In this document: piece by piece, positions 35,341 through 43,877 of the stretch
Layout of the letters: each line of letters begins with the position of its first letter
How positions within the stretch are numbered: position 1 is the first letter of the stretch
Source of the DNA: Chitinophaga ginsengisoli
GTDB lineage: Bacteria > Bacteroidota > Bacteroidia > Chitinophagales > Chitinophagaceae
DNA length: 64,000 nt
NCBI RefSeq assembly: GCF_003014595.1
Contig: NZ_PYGK01000023.1
Coordinates: forward strand, 1-64,000
Direction of reading: 5' to 3'
Program-made: the position numbers and the translations under genes
Notes under the pieces: generated by a model
What the model saw: only the letters and a program-made list of their open reading frames with translations
The model's database searches: none
Told to the model about the DNA's origin: nothing

Positions 35341-35967
35341 ATGAAAACAACACTTTTTGTCATGGCTGCTTTTTTATTTTCAGGCGCTGTATCTGCCCAG
35401 AATGCCACTGTAAAAACAACACAATCAGCGACTATCGGGACAAGTTCAGTGAATGGAAAAGCGTCTACACAGACAGCATCCCAGGCTGATATTAAGCCAG
35501 GCAATGTAAAAACAGCGGCTGCAGGGACTGCAAACACCTCAACCGGGATCAATGCTAAAAATGGTACAGCGATTGCTTCTGAGGGTAAAACAAACATTTC
35601 TGCAGCTAGTGAACATGCAGGGGCATTAAAGAATGGTGCAAGCAGTACCACCAATGCGACTGTTAAAAGCACGCAGCATATTAGCACTGGTGTCAATAGT
35701 GAGATTAAACAGACTGCCGTAGGTGCCACCAACGCGACTGTTAAAAGCACACAAAATGTCGCCGCGACTGTCAACAGTGACGTTAAACAAACTGCTGTTG
35801 GTACAAAAGCAACTGTAAAATCAGTAGATGCTGGTGTAGCGAATCATACAAAAGCTGTCACTCCCTCATCTATCAAAGTTGCAGGAGCTGTGCATAATAA
35901 CATAAAGGCACCATCTATCAAACCTGCCGCTCATATTGGGGCAAATATGAAGGTGGGACTGAGGTAA
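35341..35967 (+). CDS. Secreted Ala/Thr/Lys-rich repeat protein, unknown
   Basis: A 208-residue protein with signal peptide MKTTLFVMAAFLFSGAVSAQ. The mature part is low in aromatics and built of degenerate repeats such as TNATVKSTQ..VNSEIKQTAVGA then TNATVKSTQ..VNSDVKQTAVG, seen at both DNA and protein level (about 35650-35815). No cysteines and no domain are recognised. It heads an operon with a proline-rich protein, an outer-membrane protein and a two-component system. It may be a matrix or surface-coating protein. That is a guess. Confidence 0.65.
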   Translation: MKTTLFVMAAFLFSGAVSAQNATVKTTQSATIGTSSVNGKASTQTASQADIKPGNVKTAAAGTANTSTGINAKNGTAIASEGKTNISAASEHAGALKNGASSTTNATVKSTQHISTGVNSEIKQTAVGATNATVKSTQNVAATVNSDVKQTAVGTKATVKSVDAGVANHTKAVTPSSIKVAGAVHNNIKAPSIKPAAHIGANMKVGLR

Positions 35968-35993
35968 CACATTATTAAAATACTGTCGTGAAA

Positions 35994-36332
35994 ATGAACA
36001 AAGGGGCTTTATATCGCCATGTAGGAATAACTACTACACTATTAATCATTTCCCTCCATAGTTGGGGTAGTGCAACACTACCCCAACATCCTTACAGGAT
36101 AATCCCCGTGAATACCGTGCCGCTGGACACTATTCCTGTTAAAAAGCCGGTCGAGACAGAAACAGTAGAACAAAAGCAGGAGCTGCCAGTGGAACCTGTC
36201 ATTAAAGAGGTGCCCAAGTCCAAAAAACAGCTGAAGCCTATAGCGGTTCCAACGGTTGTGACACCTGTAAAGCCTCCGCAAATCATCAAGCCAAAGATTG
36301 TCATCAAAAAAATAGGTGTCCGTGTACCATAA
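35994..36332 (+). CDS. Small Pro/Val/Lys-rich secreted or anchored protein
   Basis: About 112 residues from the ATG at 35994. A hydrophobic N-terminus (HVGITTTLLIISLHSWGSA) is followed by a rod-like region of PVxKPVE..KQELPVEPVIKEVPK repeats, like the periplasm-spanning linker of TonB but without the TonB C-terminal domain. It could span the periplasm. A strong hairpin is encoded just after the signal region. No homologue recognised. Confidence 0.55.
   Translation: MNKGALYRHVGITTTLLIISLHSWGSATLPQHPYRIIPVNTVPLDTIPVKKPVETETVEQKQELPVEPVIKEVPKSKKQLKPIAVPTVVTPVKPPQIIKPKIVIKKIGVRVP
36061..36087. repeat. 12-bp perfect inverted repeat with 3-base loop inside a gene
   Basis: GTTGGGGTAGTG, CAA, CACTACCCCAAC lies within codons about 23-31 of the Pro-rich protein gene. 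Such a stem is unusual in coding sequence. Confidence 0.9.
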
Positions 36333-36354
36333 CACAGCACTTCAATGAAAAACC

Positions 36355-37227
36355 ATGAAACAGCTATTCTTTTTACTGCCAATATTATTGATCAGTGTTT
36401 TTTGCCGGGCGCAGACGGACAGTACATTACAAAAGGACAGTGCGTCTGTTGCTGAAAAATCCACGCTTACTATTGGAACCAGTTATGCCAACAATGCGAA
36501 CTATTACGGTCAGAAATCAACTGAAAGAATGGCTTATGTAGCAGCAGTAGCGAAATACCAGCATCGTTCGGGCTTCTCACTGACAGGCACAAGCTATCGT
36601 TTACTGAACGATCATGATCATACTGTTTCAGCTTACAGCGCGGGAGCAGGCTTTTCTTTCAAGCTGAGTAAACGTCTGTCGGCAGATCTTAGTTATAATT
36701 ATACTTTTTATCCTAAGCTTTCTCCTTTCCTGCAGGCTGCTAATCCTCATTCAGCAGCTGTCGGCCTGACTCATAGCAGCTGGTTAACAACTACGCTGGG
36801 CGTGGATTATGCTTTTGGAAAGACCAATGACTTTTTCTCTACACTGGGTGTGAGTAAACAGATCAATCTCTTTAGCATCACTTCAAAAGATATCGTTACA
36901 CTCACCCCGTTAATAGATGTAACAGCGGGCACGCAACGGTTTTACACATACTATGTAAAGGAAAAAAGTATCAGGGATAGTTTACTGGGTATTCTTCCTC
37001 CTATTCTTGGTACTACTCCGGGAAGCGGAACGGGTAGTACGACCACTACCCAGGCAACTACCAGCTACGATCTTTTATCCTACAACCTTAAACTGCCCCT
37101 GGCTTACAACAGGGCCAGCTATATGATAGAGTTCGAATACCAGCTTTCCCTACTTGGGCAAAAGTCCCAATCTGATCCGGGAAAAGCGAACTCATTTTTC
37201 ACCGCAAGCTTTTACTACCAGTTTTAA
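36355..37227 (+). CDS. Probable outer-membrane beta-barrel protein
   Basis: A 290-residue protein with signal peptide MKQLFFLLPILLISVFCRAQ. The rest alternates hydrophobic and polar residues with Tyr/Phe at strand ends (LSADLSYNYTFYP, YMIEFEYQLSLL) and finishes FYYQF, a typical barrel end. A Gly/Ser/Thr-rich loop lies near 215-235. It is followed 5 bases later by the response-regulator gene, so the two-component system may watch or control the envelope proteins. Confidence 0.75.
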   Translation: MKQLFFLLPILLISVFCRAQTDSTLQKDSASVAEKSTLTIGTSYANNANYYGQKSTERMAYVAAVAKYQHRSGFSLTGTSYRLLNDHDHTVSAYSAGAGFSFKLSKRLSADLSYNYTFYPKLSPFLQAANPHSAAVGLTHSSWLTTTLGVDYAFGKTNDFFSTLGVSKQINLFSITSKDIVTLTPLIDVTAGTQRFYTYYVKEKSIRDSLLGILPPILGTTPGSGTGSTTTTQATTSYDLLSYNLKLPLAYNRASYMIEFEYQLSLLGQKSQSDPGKANSFFTASFYYQF

Positions 37228-37232
37228 ATGAT

Positions 37233-37907
37233 ATGAAAGTACTGATCATTGAAGACGAAAGAGGCATGGCGCTGGAAATGGAAGATTTCCTTATAAAGGC
37301 AGGATACCTTTGCGATCTTGCCTTTACAGCGAAACAGGCAAGACAATTCATGGAGGAAGGTCCTTATGACTTTATTCTCCTTGATCTTGGCTTGCCTGAC
37401 AAGGACGGGCTATTGGTACTGGAAGATGCCAAGAAGATCTGCCCGGAAGCCTCTTATATCATTCTTACTGCCCGTGGCAAACTGGAAGACCGGATAAGAG
37501 GTCTCGATCTGGGAGCAGATGACTATCTCCCCAAGCCTTTTTCCCTGCTGGAATTACAATCGCGTATGCAGGCGATCAGTCGCAGGAAATCAGGACTGAA
37601 AGGCAACCTGGTAGAATTGGGCGATTTCACTGTTAACTTAAACACCCGGATGGTGTTGTATGGGGATACAGACATTGACCTGTCAAAAAAAGAGTTTGAC
37701 CTGCTGAGTTATATGCTGCTGAACAAGAATCGCCCGCTGACGCGTATGCAGCTGAGTGAGCACATCTGGGGAAGCTTTTCAGATGATGATTATGATTCCA
37801 ATTATATAGATGTACATATAAAAAACATCCGCAAAAAACTAACTGTATATGGACCGGCAGAATGGTTGCAAACCATCAGAGGAGTAGGGTACAAAATTAA
37901 ACTATAA
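37233..37907 (+). CDS. OmpR/PhoB-family response regulator
   Basis: A 224-residue regulator. In the receiver, the acidic pair is in IIEDERG at 4-10, the phospho-aspartate is near 51 (FILLDLGLPDKDG) and the conserved lysine is in LPKPF near 102. The C-terminal winged helix reads LSKKEFDLLSYMLLNKNRPLTRMQLSEHIWG, with the terminal hairpin IRGVGYKIKL. The kinase follows 7 bases later. Confidence 0.94.
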   Translation: MKVLIIEDERGMALEMEDFLIKAGYLCDLAFTAKQARQFMEEGPYDFILLDLGLPDKDGLLVLEDAKKICPEASYIILTARGKLEDRIRGLDLGADDYLPKPFSLLELQSRMQAISRRKSGLKGNLVELGDFTVNLNTRMVLYGDTDIDLSKKEFDLLSYMLLNKNRPLTRMQLSEHIWGSFSDDDYDSNYIDVHIKNIRKKLTVYGPAEWLQTIRGVGYKIKL

Positions 37908-37914
37908 TCATATC

Positions 37915-39234
37915 GTGAAGCTGCTTACCAAACTTACGCTTACCTCCACCCTGTCGAAGATAGCAACTGTCATGCTCTTTATCATACTGTTGCCTGTACT
38001 CATTGACAGGGTCGCTTTTCAAAGCACCAACCGCCTGTTAAAGCAGCAGGCAAAAAAGGTAATGACCAATATACAGACTAACGGTATCGACTATTATTTG
38101 CAGGGAGATTCAACGTATGGCAGCTATACCCTGCTCAGGGAAGAATATATTTCCCTGGAACGGGCTAAACACATCTATTCACCGGATACTATTCAGACAG
38201 CACAAAGAATTATAGAGGGAGATACTGTCATGTACCGTATCCTTAACCAGGCGTTCGAATATAACGACCAGTTGTATGAGTTGGAAATTGGCAAGACAAT
38301 TGCATCTATCAGCCAGTATAATGGCCCCTTACAAAGAATTGCTTTATATGTGCTCGGTATGCTCACGATACTGACACTGCTTACGGATATTTCTTTTACA
38401 CGCATCCTCCTTAAACCACTACAAACAATCATCCAGACTAAACTCATCAATCCTGTCTTTCCCTTCAAGGAGAGCCCGCCTTCCATCCGTACTACGACCA
38501 TTGACTTCAAATATCTTGACAACTCCCTCATCGCACTGATGAATCGGATAAAGGAAGACTTTGACAGGGAAAGGGAATTCACCTCCAATGCATCTCACGA
38601 GCTGATGACGCCCATTGGTATCCTGCAGACCAAGATGGAGAATCTGCTGCTATCAAATGATCTTGAAGAAACAACGATGGAGAAGATCATGGAAATGATG
38701 AAGACCCTTAATCGCCTGAAAAAGATCGTTCATTCACTGTTATTGATCTCCAGGATTGAAAATGACCAATATGCCAGGCAGGATAATATTCAGCCGGGCA
38801 AAATGATCAGCGAAATCGTACAGGAACTGACACATCGGCTGGAGGATAAAAATATCCGGATGGGCGTTTCCCTGCAGCCGCATATTACCTTGCATAAAAT
38901 GAATCATGACCTGTTGTTCCAGCTGTTCTACAATCTTATTAACAACGCTATCCGGTATAACAAACCCGATGGAAGTATTGATATCAGTGATACGCTGGCC
39001 GCAGATGGCGCTTATACCGTTTCCATCAGGGATACGGGGGTCGGAATTGATCCATCAGATATTGACACAATATTCAACCGTTTCAGAAAAAAGAATACGG
39101 TAGATGGTGAAGGCTATGGACTCGGCCTGTCTATTGTAAAAAGCATTGCTGATTATCATAGCATCAAAATAAAGGTGGTTTCGGAAGCAGGTACGGGTAC
39201 TACTGTTAATGTGATACTCCCTTCAGTAAGCTGA
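37915..39234 (+). CDS. Membrane sensor histidine kinase
   Basis: A 439-residue kinase starting at GTG. Two transmembrane helices (about 15-35 and 145-165) enclose a periplasmic sensor region of about 110 residues. The H box is FTSNASHELMTPIGI, the N box FYNLINNAIRYN, and the ATP lid motifs are DTGVGID and GYGLGLSIVK. No PAS domain is seen and a HAMP is not obvious. It is paired with the upstream OmpR-type regulator. Confidence 0.92.
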   Translation: MKLLTKLTLTSTLSKIATVMLFIILLPVLIDRVAFQSTNRLLKQQAKKVMTNIQTNGIDYYLQGDSTYGSYTLLREEYISLERAKHIYSPDTIQTAQRIIEGDTVMYRILNQAFEYNDQLYELEIGKTIASISQYNGPLQRIALYVLGMLTILTLLTDISFTRILLKPLQTIIQTKLINPVFPFKESPPSIRTTTIDFKYLDNSLIALMNRIKEDFDREREFTSNASHELMTPIGILQTKMENLLLSNDLEETTMEKIMEMMKTLNRLKKIVHSLLLISRIENDQYARQDNIQPGKMISEIVQELTHRLEDKNIRMGVSLQPHITLHKMNHDLLFQLFYNLINNAIRYNKPDGSIDISDTLAADGAYTVSIRDTGVGIDPSDIDTIFNRFRKKNTVDGEGYGLGLSIVKSIADYHSIKIKVVSEAGTGTTVNVILPSVS

Positions 39235-39293
39235 TTTTGCTGATTTTATTATCTTTACTTATTATCTCGTTATAAACCTTTATTCTTTGAATT

Positions 39294-39899
39294 TTGAGTA
39301 CTGAAAATACATCAGTAAAGCAGTTAATAAACTATTTCAAAAACTACTTCCCACTTAACAGCAAGGAACGTGATGAGCTATTCCTGCATTTTACAGAGCG
39401 TAAAGTAAAGCGCCGTGGGTTTATCCTTCAACAGGGAGACGTATGCCGCCACTTTACATTTGTGGTTAGCGGTTGCTTCAAAATGTACGCAGTGGATAAA
39501 AATGGAAAAGAGCACAATATCCAGTTTGCGGCGGAAAATGACTGGATCACTGATCTGGCCAGCTTTTATTCAGAGAAACCAAGCCAGCTGTATATAGAAG
39601 CAATAGAACCATCTGTTATATTACAGATCAAATACCCTGATCTGATTTCCCTCTATATCAACCATCATAAATTTGACCGCAATTTCAGGATCATCATCGA
39701 ACAGAAATTTATCGCCCTGCAGAACAGGGTATTACAAAACATCAGCTCAACAGCAGAAGAGCGGTATCAATCTTTTCTGGAGCAATATCCCCATATCTCT
39801 AACCGGTTACCTAATACACAGGTTGCCTCCTACCTGGGGATCACCCCGGAATTTCTCAGTAAGATCCGTAAAGACCTGAGTCAGCGGTCTAACCCTTAA
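39294..39899 (+). CDS. Crp/Fnr-family transcriptional regulator
   Basis: A 201-residue regulator starting at TTG. The cyclic-nucleotide-binding fold covers about 25-120 (FILQQGDVCRHFTFVVSGCFKMY). A short C-terminal helix-turn-helix reads TQVASYLGITPEFLSKIRKDL. There is no iron-sulfur cysteine set. It precedes the NTF2-like and quinone oxidoreductase genes and likely controls them. A similar regulator lies at 43089-43673 on the other strand. Confidence 0.85.
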   Translation: MSTENTSVKQLINYFKNYFPLNSKERDELFLHFTERKVKRRGFILQQGDVCRHFTFVVSGCFKMYAVDKNGKEHNIQFAAENDWITDLASFYSEKPSQLYIEAIEPSVILQIKYPDLISLYINHHKFDRNFRIIIEQKFIALQNRVLQNISSTAEERYQSFLEQYPHISNRLPNTQVASYLGITPEFLSKIRKDLSQRSNP

Positions 39900-39930
39900 A
39901 CTATATTAAGGGTATTTCTTAAGATACCTC

Positions 39931-39963
39931 ATTGGCTGATCCTGCTTTTCGATGCCATCTTTG
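39931..39963 (+). promoter_or_regulatory. Probable promoter for the NTF2-like/oxidoreductase pair
   Basis: ATTG at 39931-39934, a 21-base spacer and CATCTTTG at 39956-39963 are near-consensus and favour the ATG at 39983 as the start. Confidence 0.4.
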
Positions 39964-39982
39964 CCTTACAAAAAGGACAGAC

Positions 39983-40384
39983 ATGAGCTTTCAGGAAGAG
40001 ATAAAGGCAGTGCGTCAATTAGTAACTGCATACGCAGATACTTTGAACACAGCGAATATAGGGCTGATATCCGCCTTTTATACCGATGACGGCCTCTTTA
40101 TGCCAGCTGGTATGAAGACACTTACCTTCCAGGACCTGTTAACCAGGAATAATGGGAGCTACATCAAAAGAACAAAGTTCCATATCGATTTTACAGTAGA
40201 AGACATTGTATTGGATACCCGGTATGCATTTGTACAGGCAACCGCGATCACCACTACTCACGATCCTTTAACAGGACAGCCATCAACAAAACAAAGCAGG
40301 GATTTCTTTGTGTTTCGTAAAGAGAGGAAAGCATGGAAGATCTATCGCTATATGTTCAATTATGTTGCTGGTCAGCAGCATTAA
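39983..40384 (+). CDS. NTF2-like (SgcJ/EcaC/SnoaL-type) protein
   Basis: A 133-residue alpha+beta barrel-type protein from the ATG at 39983. The start SFQEEIKAVRQLVTAYADTLNTANI..FYTDDGLFMPAG is the family's usual opening, and the end reads FFVFRKERKAWKIYRYMFN. The family contains ketosteroid-isomerase-like and uncharacterised members. No catalytic residues can be assigned. It shares a transcript with the oxidoreductase 21 bases downstream. Confidence 0.8.
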   Translation: MSFQEEIKAVRQLVTAYADTLNTANIGLISAFYTDDGLFMPAGMKTLTFQDLLTRNNGSYIKRTKFHIDFTVEDIVLDTRYAFVQATAITTTHDPLTGQPSTKQSRDFFVFRKERKAWKIYRYMFNYVAGQQH

Positions 40385-40405
40385 TAACTATCTAAACGAG
40401 TATAC

Positions 40406-41374
40406 ATGAAAGCAGCAGTATTATACCACCCAGGTGGCCCGGAAAACTTTTTACTGGAAGAAAGACCAATACCTGTTCCGGGTGAAGGGCAGGTGCTGGT
40501 GAAAATAAAAGCTTTTGGCTTAAACAGATCGGAATTAATGACACGCAAAGGTTTGTCGCCAAGCGTTGTTTTTCCGAGAGTACTAGGCATTGAATGTGTT
40601 GGCGAAGTAGAAAATGATCCATCCGGGAAACTTAAACAGGGACAAAAAGTAGCTGCGTTCATGGGAGAAATGGGAAGAGCATATGATGGCAGCTATGCAG
40701 AATATGCGGTGCTGCCCAGCGCTATTCTCGTTCCTTTCAATAGTCATTTGAGCTGGGAAAAGCTGGGTGCTATTCCTGAGATGTTCCAGACCGTTTTTGG
40801 ATCATTACATCTCGCGTTGGGAATTAAAAAGAATGAAACTTTACTGATCAGAGGAGGCACTTCTTCTATTGGCATGCTTGCCACACAGATGGCAAAAAAG
40901 CACGGGCTGTATGTAATAGCCACTACCAGGAAACCAGAGAAGGAACAGCTACTTTTAGATAATGGCGTTGATGAGGTATTTATTGACGATGGTAATCTTG
41001 CTCCCAGGATTAAAGCTTCATTTCCAGCCGGCATCGACAAAATACTTGAATTAGTGGGCACCACAACATTAAAAGACTCACTCCAATGTGCTGCACAGGG
41101 AGGAACAGTCTGCATGACGGGGATACTCTCAGAACAGTGGACAATAAATAATTTTTCGCCTATGGAATATATCCCGGCAACAGTTAGCCTCACTACGTAC
41201 AGCACTGGCCAGATCAGGGTGAACAGCGAACATTTCCAGGCGTTTATTCGTGATGTGGAAGCAGGTGATATAAAGCTGAGCATCAGCTGTACGTTTAAGC
41301 TTGATAATATTGCTGCGGCGCATAGACTGATGGACAGTAATTCAGCAGATGGAAAAATTGTCGTTGTTGTGTGA
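40406..41374 (+). CDS. Zinc-free quinone oxidoreductase-type MDR dehydrogenase
   Basis: A 322-residue medium-chain reductase. It lacks the structural zinc cysteines. The N-terminal GroES-like fold has FGLNRSELMTRKG. The Rossmann segment reads LLIRGGTSSIGMLATQMAKKHG near 150-171. These NADPH enzymes reduce quinones or enals, often in electrophile stress. It is a distant paralogue of the gene at 42036-43007. Confidence 0.87.
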   Translation: MKAAVLYHPGGPENFLLEERPIPVPGEGQVLVKIKAFGLNRSELMTRKGLSPSVVFPRVLGIECVGEVENDPSGKLKQGQKVAAFMGEMGRAYDGSYAEYAVLPSAILVPFNSHLSWEKLGAIPEMFQTVFGSLHLALGIKKNETLLIRGGTSSIGMLATQMAKKHGLYVIATTRKPEKEQLLLDNGVDEVFIDDGNLAPRIKASFPAGIDKILELVGTTTLKDSLQCAAQGGTVCMTGILSEQWTINNFSPMEYIPATVSLTTYSTGQIRVNSEHFQAFIRDVEAGDIKLSISCTFKLDNIAAAHRLMDSNSADGKIVVVV

Positions 41375-41502
41375 ATATTACTCAGCGTCATCGAGGAGAA
41401 TCCCCCAAAATTCCTGACTGGCAGCCACACCAGCAGGGATTACCTTGCGATGTTGGCACGCTGCCGGGAATTCTCTACCTTCATAAAGCTTAATTATGCT
41501 GT

Positions 41503-41829
41503 ATGATGAATGACCCGGATTTCAACAAACTCGTTTATGAGATTGCCAGACTGGTTCCAAGAGGCCGTGTAACCTCTTACGGGGCGATTGCAAAGGCTTT
41601 AGGTAAAGGAAACTACTCCCGCATGGTAGGACATGCCATGGGCGCCTGCGGGCATGAGAAACCTCCTGTACCCGCACAGCGTGTAGTAAACAGCCAGGGA
41701 CAACTGACAGGAGAAGCGGCAGGCATCGCCGCCAGAAAAAAGTTACTTGAGAAGGAAGGTGTGGAAGTAAAAGGTGATAAGGTGGTAAACTTCAGGAAGT
41801 TCTTCTGGGACCCTTCAAAAGAATTATAA
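41503..41829 (+). CDS. Alkyltransferase-like protein (ATL), MGMT fold without active cysteine
   Basis: A 108-residue DNA-repair protein related to the C-terminal domain of O6-methylguanine methyltransferase. The helix-turn-helix and the arginine finger (NYSRMVGHAMGAC) are present, but the PCHRV active site is PAQRV, so the acceptor cysteine is gone. ATL proteins bind alkylated DNA and pass lesions to nucleotide excision repair. An ATG one codon on (41506) is an equal start. Monocistronic. Confidence 0.88.
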   Translation: MMNDPDFNKLVYEIARLVPRGRVTSYGAIAKALGKGNYSRMVGHAMGACGHEKPPVPAQRVVNSQGQLTGEAAGIAARKKLLEKEGVEVKGDKVVNFRKFFWDPSKEL

Positions 41830-41830
41830 A

Positions 41831-41854
41831 GCCCCTCGCCTAATGGCCAGGGGC
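41831..41854. terminator. Hairpin after the ATL gene
   Basis: GCCCCT and AGGGGC pair around a 12-base loop just past the stop codon. T-richness is modest. Confidence 0.45.
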
Positions 41855-41860
41855 ATTGTA

Positions 41861-41998
41861 TTATTGTTCAACCTTCATTTTCTCACCCTGCGGATATTCA
41901 GACTTCATCAGTCTGGCCATTATTGCCTTCAGTAAAGTAGACTTCCTTACCTTCAGTACAATAAACGACCACACGGCAATTAATAGTGCTGCTATCAT
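41861..41998 (-). CDS. Small single-pass membrane protein (45 residues)
   Basis: The minus-strand frame reads MIAALLIAVWSFIVLKVRKS at the start and ends EKMKVEQ. One hydrophobic helix (2-17) is followed by a basic tail (KVRKSTLLKAIMARLMK), the positive-inside pattern of a small membrane protein. There is no clear ribosome site, and a stop lies just upstream in frame. It is downstream of the oxidoreductase gene on the same strand. Unrecognised. Confidence 0.4.
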   Translation of the reverse strand: MIAALLIAVWSFIVLKVRKSTLLKAIMARLMKSEYPQGEKMKVEQ

Positions 41999-42035
41999 AA
42001 TTATGAGTAGTTATGACATGGGAAAAAGGGGTTAC

Positions 42036-43007
42036 TTAAATGGTTACCACCAGGCGTTGCCCGTCAGGAACATCCTGATCCCATAGTGCTGCAATATCTT
42101 TTAACTTCACTTGCGTAGCTGCCACCTTCAGTTTGCCGGCAGCAGCCAACTGAAACATCTCTGGCAACATTTCCTTAATGAGCAGACCAATCTGGGATTT
42201 AGACCAGGAGCCCAGACCAGATCCTGTTAACTGAAGATCGACACTTCTCAGGTTTGCTGCTGATAATTGTATGAGGTCTCCCCCCATACTACCAATCGAT
42301 ACATATCTTATCCTGTTGGTAAATGCACCATTGCCTTTGAGGCAAGCTAATATCATTTCTGCCGTGTGTCCCCATAGATAGTCAATAATGATATCAATAG
42401 GTGTTTGCGAGTGAATTTCCTTAATCCTGTTTTTAAAGCTTTCATCATCCTGCAACACAGAAACTGTTTCGTCCGCCCCTAATGATAAGAGGTCTCCCAG
42501 CGACCGCTGATTTCTACCGGTTACGATGATCTTTTTTGCACCATAATGTTTGGCTATCTGAACAGCAACACGGCCGGTAAAACCTGTCGCACCGTTGATC
42601 AATACTACATCTCCCGGTTGAATATCCGCTTTGAATTTAAGGCCCATAGCAGCGCCCATAACGGCGTTAGGCAGTGCTGCTGCTGTGACGTCATCCAGCG
42701 CATCTGGCACTTTTACTATAAGATCCTTGCGGATGGTTGCTTTTTCCGCCAACATACCGCTAATACCTATGCCATATATTCTTGTACCATCTTCCAGGAG
42801 GCATATCCCATCTCCGCCAATTACCCGGCCATTTTGTTTTGGAGCGTCACTTGAATAGTGTGTGCCTGAAGCACTGGCTTTATCGAAGTGTTTAATAGCC
42901 ACTGCCTTTACAGTAACTAGTAGTTCATCATTATGCTGAGTGATTGGCTCAGGAAAATCTACGTATTGAGGAAATCCTCCTTGCTGATACATTACTGCTG
43001 CTTTCAT
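42036..43007 (-). CDS. Quinone oxidoreductase-type MDR dehydrogenase
   Basis: A 323-residue zinc-free medium-chain reductase. The Rossmann motif is VLINGATGFTGRVAVQIAKHYG near 139-160 and the NADP-contact region is IVTGRNQRS. A -7 element TAATTTTG is readable on the minus strand at 43029-43036. The same-strand Crp/Fnr gene is just upstream, repeating the regulator-plus-reductase pairing seen at 39.3-41.4 kb. Confidence 0.87.
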   Translation of the reverse strand: MKAAVMYQQGGFPQYVDFPEPITQHNDELLVTVKAVAIKHFDKASASGTHYSSDAPKQNGRVIGGDGICLLEDGTRIYGIGISGMLAEKATIRKDLIVKVPDALDDVTAAALPNAVMGAAMGLKFKADIQPGDVVLINGATGFTGRVAVQIAKHYGAKKIIVTGRNQRSLGDLLSLGADETVSVLQDDESFKNRIKEIHSQTPIDIIIDYLWGHTAEMILACLKGNGAFTNRIRYVSIGSMGGDLIQLSAANLRSVDLQLTGSGLGSWSKSQIGLLIKEMLPEMFQLAAAGKLKVAATQVKLKDIAALWDQDVPDGQRLVVTI

Positions 43008-43088
43008 GTTTTTCCTTTTTTGTTAGAACAAAATTAGGATGTGCAGCGTCGGTGGACGATAACATATGTTATTAAGTCAGGAGACGAC

Positions 43089-43673
43089 CTAGAAATGTGT
43101 TTTCCCTTTTGCTATTTTACTCTTGATACGGCTCAGATGCACAGTCGTTACCCCCAGATAAGAAGCGATATAATGCTGTGGTACCCGTTGCACGATATGC
43201 GGACGTTCCTTCAGCAGATTTTGATAACGCTGCTCGGGAGTATCACGAATGAAGGAGATGAATTCATTAACGTAGTGCGTCTGCCGAAGCGCAAACATCT
43301 GCAACATCATTTGTGCAAAGTCCCTTTCAAGCATTAACTCCTCTATCATCTGAATAGCATACTGTTTGGGCAGCATGTAAATAACCGCTGGTTCAATCGT
43401 TTCAATAGCACACTGGCTGGGAATATTATTAACGAAGCTATCAAAAGAGGTCACCCCTTCATTCTCAAAAAAAAACTGCACTGTTTTCTCTTCTCCATTG
43501 TTGTTAAAGAATAAGCGCACGCAGCCTTTTTCTATGAAAATGTAGTTCTGGGAAATCTTTCCCTCTTCCAGCAAAATGGTTTTCGCAGGAACGTCCATAC
43601 GCTTCTGAAATGGGAGATATTTATCCCAGAATGCGTTTAGTTGTGGAAATCTATTGCTGAAATGAAAAAGCAT
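43089..43673 (-). CDS. Crp/Fnr-family transcriptional regulator
   Basis: A 194-residue regulator with a cyclic-nucleotide-binding fold (ILLEEGKISQNYIFIEKGCVRLFF) and a C-terminal helix-turn-helix (HYIASYLGVTTVHLSRIKSKIA). The form is common in Bacteroidota. It is 82 bases upstream of the oxidoreductase gene and probably controls it. Confidence 0.88.
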   Translation of the reverse strand: MLFHFSNRFPQLNAFWDKYLPFQKRMDVPAKTILLEEGKISQNYIFIEKGCVRLFFNNNGEEKTVQFFFENEGVTSFDSFVNNIPSQCAIETIEPAVIYMLPKQYAIQMIEELMLERDFAQMMLQMFALRQTHYVNEFISFIRDTPEQRYQNLLKERPHIVQRVPQHYIASYLGVTTVHLSRIKSKIAKGKTHF

Positions 43674-43796
43674 AGCTTATTTAAATGCAAGATAAGATAA
43701 ACAACTCTTTTTCCCGATAGCGACTGATAAAGAATATTTCGGTGGGTGGATTACACCGGAAAAACTAATGTTTGTACCGGCACTGAATTAAACATT

Positions 43797-43829
43797 AAAA
43801 TGCCGCAGGCAATATGCCTGCGGCATTTT
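43797..43829. terminator. Terminator closing the NRPS operon
   Basis: AAAATGCCGCAGGC and GCCTGCGGCATTTT pair perfectly over 14 bp around AATAT. It is 49 bases past the last gene of the minus-strand NRPS operon. T runs exist on both strands. Confidence 0.93.
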
Positions 43830-43877
43830 ATTTATATCTATTACAACAATCCTTCTTATCGGATCAACTTTTGCTTC

